Part shown: in pieces, positions 25,550 to 34,058 of the stretch
How positions within the stretch are numbered: position 1 is the first letter of the stretch
Layout of the letters: each line of letters opens with the position of its first letter
Source: Pseudomonas lactis
GTDB lineage: Bacteria > Pseudomonadota > Gammaproteobacteria > Pseudomonadales > Pseudomonadaceae
NCBI RefSeq assembly: GCF_001439845.1
Contig: NZ_JYLO01000009.1
Location: 186,001 to 250,000, forward strand
Direction: 5' to 3'
DNA: 64,000 nucleotides
Notes under the pieces: model-generated
The model's input: only the letters and a program-made list of their open reading frames with translations
Databases searched by the model: none
Told to the model about the DNA's origin: nothing
Translations under genes and position numbers: made by a program

Positions 25550-27432
25550 TGTGGCGGCTCCGTTGCTTCTGACTTCAAGGACAGGCTGATATTGTCGAAG
25601 GGGACCTCAGAGAAGATTGTTCGCGGGTCTAGAAGTAGGTACCCCTTGAGCTGCTTGGATTTTCGAGGTCCAACAACGTCGCAGGTCCAAATATTCAGAC
25701 TCTTATGCGTTTTTCGATGAAGTTTTTGTTTCTCGAAACTGCGTTGAACCAGCTGCCAGGCGCTGACTTGCTGTACTTTGGCCTGCTGTTCGATGTGGGG
25801 GAACTCAAGGACGTAGCGCTTGAATATTCCAGGCGTTACCAGCATAGCGGTCCCTGCTACGGTGTGAACCAGCGCTTTGGTATCGTTGATAATAATGGTC
25901 CGGGATGCGATGCCTTTCTTAAGCCATTCAACAAATCCCTGACCGATCTCGGTGTTATTGCTAGGCATCGGGGTGACTTCTTCGATTATTGCTAGAGGCG
26001 CACCTCCTTGATTGGAGGTTTGGGAAGGCTGGATGTCATCCAGTTTCGGAGGCGCGGTATGTGCTGCTGAGACCTCTTTGTTTTTGGTGTCTTCTGATGG
26101 CTCATTGATGTTACCAAGGAGCGCCAGTAGCTCGTCAAATTCCTCGCTACTGCTCGAGGAATGCTGCGGGAGTTCGAACGGTGATGGCTGTGCCGGTGCT
26201 AAAGGCGCCGGCACAGGGCTGGATTGAATGTCCGTAGGCAACTTTTTTGCCGGTGTGGCGACGTTATTTTCAGCTGGAGAGTCTTCTGCCGGGTTGCCAG
26301 CTTCCACCTCAAGGGTCCCAGCGTAAGCTGTGGGCCGATCATTTGGATCATTCCAGATCAGTGCCGGTGAGAGCTTCAGCAGGGTGAAGGTGTTTCGCCA
26401 GCCACAACCATTGTCTATCGTAGCTTTCCAGATTGCCTTGTCTTGGGCATTGGTTTGGATTACCCCCTGATCTTGCAGCATGTTGAAGAAAGGCGCATTC
26501 GAACTGGGTACGCCTTCAACGCCTTGGGTCAGCAAATAGGCTCGCAATTGATCAGCAATAGGCTTGCTAACCAGCCAAAGAGCATCCTGTGTCAGCCAAC
26601 CATCTGACGGTCCATCGGGTTGATTCAGTTTGAATGTATCTCGGACCAGGTGACGCAACCCATCTGCCAATTGACGCTGCAAAGACTGTTTGGGCGCGGA
26701 TAGCGCGCGGGCTGGATTTCCACCGAGTTCCTGTGCGACGGACGCCTGATCGGCCTTGACCACGATCTCGCCCAAAATGCCGGCATTTTCGTACTGACCA
26801 GCCAAAATGAAGATTAACTGCGACCACACTTCAGGGAAATTACTGAGCCAATCTAAGATTTCTGAGGAGAGGATCTGCGCGTAGATCAGTGCGGCAGCGG
26901 CTCCGTGAAGTTGGTAGTTGCGTCCTTTCACGTAGCGGAATCGATAGGGACGATCGATTGGACCGTGCCAGGGGTGCCAGGTTTTACCTCCTACCAGCTC
27001 GACGTGCACGTCGACGGCGATCTTGCCCAGGTCGTGTATCAGAGCGCCATAAGCCGCGGCGGCAGTCCAGGCCTCAGCCTGTGCTGATTGAGACTCCGGC
27101 GGTGCGCCTATAGGTAGCAGATAGCTCTGTCGAATTTTCAAGGCATAGGCGACGATTTCAAGCCCGTGATCCAGCATGCCTCCACGGTGTGCATGATGGT
27201 GGTTTTGCGAAGCAGGGAGCTGCTGGACCAACTCCGCGTAGCGCTCAAGTGGACGCCGATACAGCTCGACAAACTGTGAGCGAGATAACGATGCGCGCTG
27301 CCAAATGTTCTCCAGTAGTTTTTGACGGCGTGGCGATGCCAGCAGTGCTTGGCTAGAGACCGGTTGTATAAAGCCGTTAGGGGAGGGGCTTTGGGCGGGT
27401 AGCGCTTTTTTGCGGCGGAAAATAGAGAACAT
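25546..27432 (-). CDS. traI: MobH-family relaxase (TraI_2)
   Basis: Nicks oriT and leads the transferred strand. 628 residues. The N-terminal TraI_2 region has the HD-hydrolase-like metal motif HHHAHRGGMLDHGLEI and IHDLGK, which defines MobH. The middle (about 370-470) is Pro/Ser/Ala-rich and likely unstructured. The C-terminal TraI_2_C winged-helix domain spans GFVEWLKKGIASRTIIIND to the end. Being transcribed with the integrase is typical of this ICE family. oriT should be close by but was not identified. Confidence 0.9.
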   Translation of the reverse strand: MFSIFRRKKALPAQSPSPNGFIQPVSSQALLASPRRQKLLENIWQRASLSRSQFVELYRRPLERYAELVQQLPASQNHHHAHRGGMLDHGLEIVAYALKIRQSYLLPIGAPPESQSAQAEAWTAAAAYGALIHDLGKIAVDVHVELVGGKTWHPWHGPIDRPYRFRYVKGRNYQLHGAAAALIYAQILSSEILDWLSNFPEVWSQLIFILAGQYENAGILGEIVVKADQASVAQELGGNPARALSAPKQSLQRQLADGLRHLVRDTFKLNQPDGPSDGWLTQDALWLVSKPIADQLRAYLLTQGVEGVPSSNAPFFNMLQDQGVIQTNAQDKAIWKATIDNGCGWRNTFTLLKLSPALIWNDPNDRPTAYAGTLEVEAGNPAEDSPAENNVATPAKKLPTDIQSSPVPAPLAPAQPSPFELPQHSSSSSEEFDELLALLGNINEPSEDTKNKEVSAAHTAPPKLDDIQPSQTSNQGGAPLAIIEEVTPMPSNNTEIGQGFVEWLKKGIASRTIIINDTKALVHTVAGTAMLVTPGIFKRYVLEFPHIEQQAKVQQVSAWQLVQRSFEKQKLHRKTHKSLNIWTCDVVGPRKSKQLKGYLLLDPRTIFSEVPFDNISLSLKSEATEPPQ

Positions 27433-27508
27433 CGCCTGCTCCGTAAAAGATTCATGGGGCAGGCTTTTCTCCTATCAAAGGGGGGCGAGCAAGGGGAAAA
27501 GATCACTG

Positions 27509-28126
27509 GTGGTCTCGGGTATTTCTTTTGGCGAAGAGCCATCTTTCTATGGTGGTGACGGAGAAAGGAATGCAGAATTATCGTCGTTTCGGTCTAAGGG
27601 CGCGGTGCCGCAGATCGACCATGTGAGGAAAAAATTGATGGTTTCACTTCGCTACGCTACGAAATCAACCTCTGATAATGTTTGGGCACTTTGTGATTTG
27701 ATACGTGACAATAAGTGTGACGAGATCATTCTTTTTGCTAGCGTAGGGAATGATCTTGACGATGAAGAAGCAAGGTGGGACAACAACCTTCCTTTGGTTG
27801 TCGCCTTAGCTAAATATATTATTCCTCACGTTGACAGCGTCTTGGTCGTTTTTGATGGGGTTTTTTTAACCGCTGCGCGTCCCCCTCGTTATGGTGAAGT
27901 ACGAAACTTGCTGGACGTAGCTATTGCGTCAGACAAGATTTATTACTCTGGGCAGAGAGCTCCACTCACTAGCGAAATGACTCCTGACCAGGCAGTTTCA
28001 ACTCTTATTAATTTAGGTTCTATCCAACCGTTGACGGTTGAGTCCAGAGCTGAATACTTTTCTTTGCTTAGTAATTTTACAGAAGACGAGTTAGTTGAAA
28101 TGTATTCGACGCAGGAGATGCGTTGA
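27509..28126 (+). CDS. Unknown AT-rich orphan gene between relaxase and DUF3742
   Basis: About 205 residues of unknown function; I do not recognise a family. No signal peptide or membrane helix is seen. The hydrophobic strands CDEIILFASVGND and VDSVLVVFDG look like an alpha/beta core. The frame is open back to 27410, inside the relaxase start region. GTG 27509 is a guess; TTG and later ATG codons are possible. Base composition is clearly more AT-rich than its neighbours, suggesting separate acquisition. Divergent from the relaxase. Confidence 0.6.
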   Translation: MVSGISFGEEPSFYGGDGERNAELSSFRSKGAVPQIDHVRKKLMVSLRYATKSTSDNVWALCDLIRDNKCDEIILFASVGNDLDDEEARWDNNLPLVVALAKYIIPHVDSVLVVFDGVFLTAARPPRYGEVRNLLDVAIASDKIYYSGQRAPLTSEMTPDQAVSTLINLGSIQPLTVESRAEYFSLLSNFTEDELVEMYSTQEMR

Positions 28127-28291
28127 TTTGATGGGACCTTTTCCCGCTGAAAGCGGCCCTTTCGGGTAAGGCTTTTACCCTTGTGAACCATTCCATTCGC
28201 TTCTACAGAACCCTTTACCTTTTGGGCCATTTCTGCAGCGAAAATGGGACGGCGCTAGGTGCCAAGGGTAACGGCCGTTTGTCTCATGATC

Positions 28292-28320
28292 TTGCGGCAG
28301 AGAAAAAACGGTATTATAAG
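28292..28320 (+). promoter_or_regulatory. Candidate promoter of the DUF3742 gene
   Basis: TTGCGG at 28292-28297, 17 bp, then TATAAG at 28315-28320, 44 bp before the start codon. Weak -35 box; prediction only. Confidence 0.35.
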
Positions 28321-28363
28321 TAATGTCATATCGCCCCTAGATGGGGTTAGAAGGAGACGCACC

Positions 28364-28708
28364 ATGACCACGCAGACCTCTCAGGGAGTAGCAAGTCGCT
28401 TAGGCTATGGCCTGGGTCAGGCTGCGCGCCTCGTTTGGTGCAGTCAGAGCCGCACGTTGCGTTGGGTCAAGCGTTTGGCGGTGGCGTTGGTGCTGTTGTA
28501 TTTTTCAGCGGGGATGTTTCATTGGATTGCCAGTGTATTCATGGGTGTCCTGGCCACAGTACTGATATTTCTAGCAATCGTGAAAGGGGATTTTTCTGTC
28601 CTAGAAGGTCAGCCTGGGGCCGTTGAGTCGGAAGATGGCTTTCGATACGGCCTATCTGGTTATGGTCAATATTCGAACGGTGCACGGATTGACTCTGATG
28701 ATGAATAG
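28364..28708 (+). CDS. DUF3742 family ICE protein
   Basis: 114 residues. The N-terminus MTTQTSQGVASRLGYGLGQAARLVW is typical of DUF3742 proteins found next to the relaxase in these elements. Two hydrophobic segments (VALVLLYFSAGMFHWIASVF, MGVLATVLIFLAIV) predict a membrane protein. A strong ribosome site AGAAGGAGA precedes ATG 28364. Function unknown. Convergent with TraG. Confidence 0.8.
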   Translation: MTTQTSQGVASRLGYGLGQAARLVWCSQSRTLRWVKRLAVALVLLYFSAGMFHWIASVFMGVLATVLIFLAIVKGDFSVLEGQPGAVESEDGFRYGLSGYGQYSNGARIDSDDE

Positions 28709-28709
28709 T

Positions 28710-28734
28710 TGAGGATGCCGCTAACACATCCTCA
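28710..28734. terminator. Hairpin between convergent DUF3742 and traG
   Basis: An 8-bp stem TGAGGATG / CATCCTCA with a 9-nt loop between two convergent genes. No T run follows on either strand, so it may or may not terminate transcription. Confidence 0.35.
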
Positions 28735-28751
28735 CTAACTTGACCAATCTT

Positions 28752-30287
28752 CTAAGTTTTTTTGCTTGAAATGTCACCCAGGGCCTGTTTCGCTAGTCCA
28801 CCCCCTTGGGAGCCAGCTTTTTGAACCCCATCTGTACCTGTTTGTAGCCCGCCCAGTACTGAGCCTGCCTTAACTCCCGCCCAACCTAGGGCGCCCATCC
28901 AAAACACTGGCAGAATAATGAACATTGCTCCCATCACGAAGTTTAAAATTGCATCCTGAGTGGCAGTGTTCAATCCCATTACAGGATCAAATGAAAGATA
29001 TGGTGATCCTGCTCCATACAATGCATCGAGTATTGTGCTGTCTACCCATCTTGCTAGTTGAAACCAGAAGTCTACGAAGATCAGGGCAAAAAACGTCACG
29101 GTCAAGGTCATAGCAACTTGAAGTTGGTAAGCTCCGACGATTAATACCAACGGAATGCAGATCACCATCGCCATTTTCAAAAAAGCCATGACCATCGGTA
29201 GCGCTTGACGAACCATGTCCATCGCTGGGAAATAGGCCATAGATCCTAATGCAACTCCAAGAGTCCCCGCTGCCCGGGCTGCTCCATTCCACACGGTTCC
29301 GTTGATTTGCCCCCCGTAATCCGTATAAACATCCCCTTTCACCTGGTTCGACGGCGAGACCAGTTGCCGAACAAGCGAATCAGTCACATCTTCCGGGGAT
29401 AGCCACTTTGCCCAGCCGAGCATTTTGGTCATGAGGTCCGGCGACACTTGAGCCTTGATACGATCCCGCAGTCCCACTCCGCTATCCGACCACCATTGTT
29501 TGCAAGTTGGATAGCCTCCACCTCCACTCACTTGTGGTAAACCCACATCGCGAGATGCGCTATAGGGCCATGAGGCCCTTGGAGTTTTGGAGTAGTCCGT
29601 GTCGTAATACCCCGAGGTGTTCAATAAATAGTGCGAACCAATCCAGCTGAGTTCTTTTGCAAAACGAGGGTCATTCCCTTGCGCTCCCAATTCGGGTTGG
29701 CGCATGAATAATCTGGCACGGGAGGGACCGTAGCAATCATGCGTGAAGTCGCCAATTTCCTGAGCCAATAGCGGGTTGTTGATCTTGGTGTTGCTAACTT
29801 CCATGCGTACTTGCCGTAGATCAGTTCCGCAGGGAATTGCTGCTACAGCGCCATTGGTTAATCCCTTTGATAAAGCGTGCATTAATGCCCACCACATGGG
29901 CATCTGGGCACTCTTTCCTGCCAGTGAGCTGAATGTAGTGTTCCAGCCTGTGTCTGTGGGTTTAGGTAAGTTGTATTGACATTGCTGAGCTCTACTCTGG
30001 TCAAATGCCAAGGTATCAAAACTCACATTGACGGCTGGTACAGCGAAGAATGCGACCACGATGTAGCCAACGTAGATATTGGTCTCGATACGTGCCAGTG
30101 AGAGAACGCCTTTGTTGCCCTCATCGGCTCCCTCACCACGGACTTTCAGCCACTCTCGAATAACGATGATGCAGAAGGGGAGGGCGAATAGACCGGTATC
30201 TGAAATCATCGCCCAGATACCATTGTTGATGATCCAGCCGACCAACGTCAGGTAGTACTCTAAATAGTCATTGGTGTAGAGCGTCAC
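28752..30287 (-). CDS. traG: Conjugal transfer protein TraG (TraG_N domain)
   Basis: Inner-membrane mating-pair stabilisation/assembly protein of the ICE type IV secretion system. 511 residues. Hydrophobic segments at the N-terminus (FALPFCIIVI, YVGYIVVAFFAVPAV) and clustered near the C-terminus (MVMAFLKMAMVICIPLVLIVGAY, LTVTFFALIFVDFWF, MGAMFIILPVFWMGALGW) flank a large periplasmic part with several Cys. Gly-rich cytoplasmic tail. Overlaps the preceding membrane protein gene by 4 nt. Confidence 0.88.
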   Translation of the reverse strand: MTLYTNDYLEYYLTLVGWIINNGIWAMISDTGLFALPFCIIVIREWLKVRGEGADEGNKGVLSLARIETNIYVGYIVVAFFAVPAVNVSFDTLAFDQSRAQQCQYNLPKPTDTGWNTTFSSLAGKSAQMPMWWALMHALSKGLTNGAVAAIPCGTDLRQVRMEVSNTKINNPLLAQEIGDFTHDCYGPSRARLFMRQPELGAQGNDPRFAKELSWIGSHYLLNTSGYYDTDYSKTPRASWPYSASRDVGLPQVSGGGGYPTCKQWWSDSGVGLRDRIKAQVSPDLMTKMLGWAKWLSPEDVTDSLVRQLVSPSNQVKGDVYTDYGGQINGTVWNGAARAAGTLGVALGSMAYFPAMDMVRQALPMVMAFLKMAMVICIPLVLIVGAYQLQVAMTLTVTFFALIFVDFWFQLARWVDSTILDALYGAGSPYLSFDPVMGLNTATQDAILNFVMGAMFIILPVFWMGALGWAGVKAGSVLGGLQTGTDGVQKAGSQGGGLAKQALGDISSKKT

Positions 30288-30664
30288 AGAACACCCCCTG
30301 CCTGATACAACACCTTGCTCAGTTCAACCATCAGAAATAATAAGATCACCATTATCTCGATCTTTAACAGTCCTTTGCGCCGTTTCGAGCGTTCTGAGTT
30401 CGATAACCGTGCCTTGAATTTGAACCAGGCAACGGTCAGTGCGATATAAAGCATTAGGCGCCAGGTAAAGAGCGGCCAATAGTGGTCGGTGCGCCAGGCT
30501 TGCCATTGCTCGGCGCTGTCGAACATGTTCATCAAGGCAGCGCTGAGTAGTACTACGAGAGCGGTAGTCGCGAGCAAAACACCCAGAACAAGCAGAATGC
30601 TCCTCCCGGTTCGTCTAACCAGCGAGCGGTTGGGGGCGGTGACAGGCTCCGGCATATCGGTCAT
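30284..30664 (-). CDS. Small ICE membrane protein upstream of traG
   Basis: 126 residues of unknown function with two or three hydrophobic segments (LLVLGVLLATTALVVLLSAAL, LFTWRLMLYIALTVAW, IEIMVILLFLMVELSKVLY). Its position between the PFL_4711 gene and traG is constant in this ICE family. The start is ATG 30664; a GTG at 30676 overlapping the upstream stop is an alternative. Confidence 0.75.
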   Translation of the reverse strand: MTDMPEPVTAPNRSLVRRTGRSILLVLGVLLATTALVVLLSAALMNMFDSAEQWQAWRTDHYWPLFTWRLMLYIALTVAWFKFKARLSNSERSKRRKGLLKIEIMVILLFLMVELSKVLYQAGGVL

Positions 30665-30672
30665 GGCCTTTC

Positions 30673-32034
30673 TCACTGTTTGTTCTGGGCGGGTGACTGC
30701 AACTGGTCTAATCGATCCGTTTCTGGTGCTCCCGAGGACACACCACGAGAGTCTTCTGCCCGTGCTTTGCTGCGTTCAATGATGGTCAGAGGCGAGTTCT
30801 TCGCGAGCTGCTGACGCATGTCCAGTTCCATTTTGAGGTTGCCGATCTCCTGTTGCAGCGAGGAGCTCTGCTGGCCGACTGCCTGGACGGCGAGGTCATT
30901 AGCCGCGACGTTCGGTTCCCGACTGCCTGCCATCAAGGTGCGCTGCAGGGTCAGAGCTTTCTCCAACACATCGGACAACGCGACTTCGGAGGCAAGCCGG
31001 CGAGCGAGTACGTCCTGGTCGCGCTCATCCTTGAGTGCTGCTACAACGCCTCGGGTGATGGGTAACGAGTTGCTGCTCGCTGCTTCAAGGTTTTCTAGCG
31101 ACAGCGTTTTGCTTCCGCTCAGTAGTTCCTGCAGGGCCTTCAGCTTGGTGTCGTACGTTTCCTGGATCAGCGGCGTGAGGCCGACGCCTGCGGCTGTCAC
31201 CGTTTTAGGGCAACTGTCACAGGTCTGCTGTTGTTGTTCCCCTAGGACACGATTGGCAAAGGTGGTGGCTTCCTGGGGCGATGACCAGACATTGCATACC
31301 ATGCCGTTGTTGCAGTTCGCTTTGCTGATGGATGCGGTGTCGCCGGCCGCGCGCTTGTTCAGGAGGTTGTAGCCCGCCTTGGTGACGTCGCCTACGATAC
31401 GAATTGGCTTCTGACCGGAACCACCTGCTCTATCACCACCAACCCAAGTGACGCCATCGTTACCACCTTTCTTTTCGACTTGTTCCACCGCCGATACTGC
31501 GTCCGTGTTGGATGTTAGCGCCTGACTCATAGCCTGACCTTCAGCAAGCTTGCCCCAGCCCATTTGGTTGCCGGCGATATCCGCCATCTTTTCGCCAATG
31601 GCGCGGCAGGTGCCTTTGGAGCGGTCGAAGTCCAGGCGGGCCTGCAAAATGCCGTTGGTGATGAGGTTGTATAGCGCCGGGTTCGCACGTTGAAGAATCA
31701 GTGCCGGCAGCGAAGCCACGGCGCTGGTGGCGCTCTGTACCACCGAGCTCATGATGTTTTTGAAGCCGGAAGTTGCACCATTCAATTGGTTTTCAAGGGT
31801 TGTGCTCAGGCTCATGTTCCCGCAGATTAGATTGGTATTCCAACCGCCTCCCACAGAAATACTATCCATGTTGCCTGCGCTCCCCATGGTGACTGCGTTG
31901 CCGCCGCCAATGCTATACAGCACGTTGTCCCCAATGACGCTTCCGGAGGATGAGACGTTGATTGGATCAGCAGAGAGCGCTATTGCACTGCTGAGGCTGC
32001 AGGCGAGCCCTATCGCCAAGGTAGTGAGTTTCAT
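30673..32034 (-). CDS. Integrating conjugative element protein, PFL_4711 family (TIGR03755)
   Basis: Exported component of the mating-pair apparatus, TraH-like by position. 453 residues: signal peptide MKLTTLAIGLACSLSSAIALS, then GSVIGDNVLYSIGGGNAV and a long helical C-terminal half. A CDSCPK motif near residue 310 suggests a disulfide. The start at 32034 is fixed by the signal peptide and a GGAG ribosome site; an upstream ATG at 32058 would overlap the previous stop. Confidence 0.88.
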   Translation of the reverse strand: MKLTTLAIGLACSLSSAIALSADPINVSSSGSVIGDNVLYSIGGGNAVTMGSAGNMDSISVGGGWNTNLICGNMSLSTTLENQLNGATSGFKNIMSSVVQSATSAVASLPALILQRANPALYNLITNGILQARLDFDRSKGTCRAIGEKMADIAGNQMGWGKLAEGQAMSQALTSNTDAVSAVEQVEKKGGNDGVTWVGGDRAGGSGQKPIRIVGDVTKAGYNLLNKRAAGDTASISKANCNNGMVCNVWSSPQEATTFANRVLGEQQQQTCDSCPKTVTAAGVGLTPLIQETYDTKLKALQELLSGSKTLSLENLEAASSNSLPITRGVVAALKDERDQDVLARRLASEVALSDVLEKALTLQRTLMAGSREPNVAANDLAVQAVGQQSSSLQQEIGNLKMELDMRQQLAKNSPLTIIERSKARAEDSRGVSSGAPETDRLDQLQSPAQNKQ

Positions 32035-32054
32035 GCTTTGCTCCGATCGCTGTT

Positions 32055-32996
32055 TCATTGGAAGTCCGTACTGCCGAGGAAAGTCTGGCCACGACGCTGG
32101 CAACACGAATACGGGCGCCAGAGTGCCCAGGCGTAGCCGCCATCCTGCGCATCGATGTTCGGACCGATGGTGGGAAAGGTTGCGCAAGTCGGGTTGAGGA
32201 CTGGGGTGAGCTCTTGCCACTTACCAGTGGAGGCGTCACCTTCGCGTAGCGGCCCTGCAGGCCAGTAGCCGGGGTAGGGAAGGGCGAGCATCGGCAAGTA
32301 GACATGGACCTGGCCTGGGCGGGTAACCACGTCGCCGGCACGCTGCGCAATAACTGCGCCCGTTTTGTAGTCGTCAGTCTGGTTAAGGAAGCCGCTACGC
32401 GGGTAGACGTTCCCCCAGCTGCTTGCTGAGAGCAGGCTACCGACTTCACGCATGCCCGGAATGAGTGCTTCGGGGTATACGGATTCCGGGACGCCGTATC
32501 GCCAAGCAATGGGGTCAAGGGTGCTCAGAAAGTAAGGCACAAGCGGTAAGGTTGCGCCTTTGCATACATAGCCCGAGGCGCTGGCAAACTGACTCAACGC
32601 CGCACCACCTGGATGGCCGATGACATCGGCTTCCTTGAATTTGATGATGTTGTTCTCGGCAACGTGATTGGTAGTGCCGTCGTTACCCGCTTGGGCCATC
32701 GGATTCGGGGTGCCAAGAGGTGACATCTCTATCCAAGGGTTCATCCCGGTATTTGCATATGCAGACACCACAGCGTCCGGTACGTAGTGACGAACCTTGG
32801 TCGAGGTTTTGACTTTGCATCCGAATGGCGTGCAGAGCAGCCAATAGCAGATGCCGACCACTTTGTATTCCAGGCAGGTTGGTGACAGGGTCGAGGCAAC
32901 AATCGCTGCCGAGTTGATCGCAGCCGATGCACTGAATGACAGGCTGAAAGTGATAGCCAGCGACAAAGGCCGGATCGCAAAACGTGAGCGTCTCAT
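32055..32996 (-). CDS. Integrating conjugative element protein, PFL_4710 family (TIGR03756)
   Basis: TraU-like periplasmic component. 313 residues: signal peptide RRSRFAIRPLSLAITFSLSFSASA, then a Cys-rich TraU-like region (SPTCLEYKVVGICYWLLCTPFGCKV) and a second Cys region near the C-terminus (NPTCATFPTIG, YSCCQRRGQTF). The periplasmic DsbA-like protein encoded in the same module may handle these disulfides. ATGA overlap with the PFL_4709 gene. Confidence 0.9.
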   Translation of the reverse strand: MRRSRFAIRPLSLAITFSLSFSASAAINSAAIVASTLSPTCLEYKVVGICYWLLCTPFGCKVKTSTKVRHYVPDAVVSAYANTGMNPWIEMSPLGTPNPMAQAGNDGTTNHVAENNIIKFKEADVIGHPGGAALSQFASASGYVCKGATLPLVPYFLSTLDPIAWRYGVPESVYPEALIPGMREVGSLLSASSWGNVYPRSGFLNQTDDYKTGAVIAQRAGDVVTRPGQVHVYLPMLALPYPGYWPAGPLREGDASTGKWQELTPVLNPTCATFPTIGPNIDAQDGGYAWALWRPYSCCQRRGQTFLGSTDFQ

Positions 32997-33421
32997 CGTG
33001 ACAGGCTCCGTGCTCGTTCAATCAACGCGACGGCTTTAGCTACGTCAGGCTCGCCGTACACGACGTAGCTCCGATCTACGACCACGGCTGGGAGTTTTTC
33101 GACTCGCAGGCTCCAGGCGTCTGTGACGCCCTGCTGGGCTTGGGCCAGCTCGTTTTGCAGATGCTTCCCTGCAGGGCTGACCAGGTAGCGTTGAATGGCC
33201 GCTTCTGCCTGGCGTGGATCGGCGGGTAGTTGGTTGGAAAGTTGTTCTTCAAGGCGCTGCTGATCATCCAGGAAGATGACGCGAGCGCCAGAAGGTGCGG
33301 ATACTGGATGTGCTCGGTTTGTAATAACCCACGTCTCCGCGTGGGACGCAGTGGACAAGAACAGTAGCAGTGAAAACAGCCAGCGCCGCGTTTCGCTAAG
33401 GTGGGTAAGGATCTGGAGCAT
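32993..33421 (-). CDS. Integrating conjugative element protein, PFL_4709 family (TIGR03757)
   Basis: 142 residues, exported (signal peptide ending STASHA), with a thioredoxin-like TrbC/TraW-type segment (VEKLPAVVVDRSYVVYGEPDVAKAVALIE). It is the first gene of the left half of the transfer module; the next canonical gene upstream is 8.4 kb away because of the cargo insertion. Its promoter should lie in 33422-33566, where I see no convincing boxes. Confidence 0.85.
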   Translation of the reverse strand: MLQILTHLSETRRWLFSLLLFLSTASHAETWVITNRAHPVSAPSGARVIFLDDQQRLEEQLSNQLPADPRQAEAAIQRYLVSPAGKHLQNELAQAQQGVTDAWSLRVEKLPAVVVDRSYVVYGEPDVAKAVALIERARSLSR

Positions 33422-33566
33422 GGCACCGTACCTGATATGGATTCAGGTACAGAAGACCGGATGGCTGTCTTGAGCGCAGTAAGAAATAGGAATTTGGAAG
33501 CTTTGGGTATTTGAGAGCGAAAAATTCGTGTGGGTTGGATTAGAGATGGCACTTGGTCGGCTCAAA

Positions 33567-33595
33567 TTGACGACGCAGTGAGTACGCAGTTAACT
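33567..33595 (+). promoter_or_regulatory. Predicted sigma-70 promoter of umuDC
   Basis: TTGACG at 33567-33572, 17 bp, then TTAACT at 33590-33595. The -10 box overlaps the LexA box by 2 bp, as expected for a LexA-repressed promoter. Confidence 0.55.
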
Positions 33596-33609
33596 GTCTA
33601 TCCATACAG
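33594..33609 (+). promoter_or_regulatory. LexA (SOS) box upstream of umuD
   Basis: CTGT-CTATCCAT-ACAG, a 16-bp match to the gamma-proteobacterial CTGT-N8-ACAG SOS box, 20 bp before the umuD start codon. Confidence 0.85.
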
Positions 33610-33629
33610 TAACTATTCAGGCCAAGTTT

Positions 33630-34058
33630 ATGAGCGCGACCCTTCTTGGTCCCATCGCCGGCGGTGGCCATTCCCTGCCGATGTACTCCAATCCTGTCTC
33701 GGCTGGATTTCCCTCGCCGGCGGCTGATCATCTGGAAAAGTTGATTTCGCTGGATGAGCTTTTTGAAATCCGTGCACCACACGTTTACCTGGCTAAGATC
33801 CAGGGCGACAGTATGCAAGGTATCGGTATTTTCAGCGGTGACCTGGTGATCGTTGACCGAAGCAAAACAGCCCGTCATGGAGATATCGTTATTGCGGCGC
33901 TCAATGCCGAGTGCGTGTGCAAGCGTCTGCACTGTCGAGATGGCCAAGTGATTTTGATGGCTGAAAATCCTAAATATCCCCCCAGGTACGTAATGGAAGG
34001 CGACGAGCTTGTGATTTGGGGTGTGGTCAACTACAGCGTGCGCGACCATGAGCGTTAA
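33630..34058 (+). CDS. umuD: Translesion polymerase V autoproteolytic subunit UmuD (RulA-like)
   Basis: 142 residues, LexA/S24 family. After self-cleavage UmuD' activates UmuC. The cleavage site is A25-G26 before FPSPA; catalytic Ser61 lies in GDSMQGIGI and Lys98 in CVCKRL, matching Ser60/Lys97 of the E. coli protein. Preceded by a LexA box and overlaps umuC by 11 nt. Mobile umuDC (rulAB) loci are common on Pseudomonas plasmids and ICEs. Confidence 0.95.
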   Translation: MSATLLGPIAGGGHSLPMYSNPVSAGFPSPAADHLEKLISLDELFEIRAPHVYLAKIQGDSMQGIGIFSGDLVIVDRSKTARHGDIVIAALNAECVCKRLHCRDGQVILMAENPKYPPRYVMEGDELVIWGVVNYSVRDHER

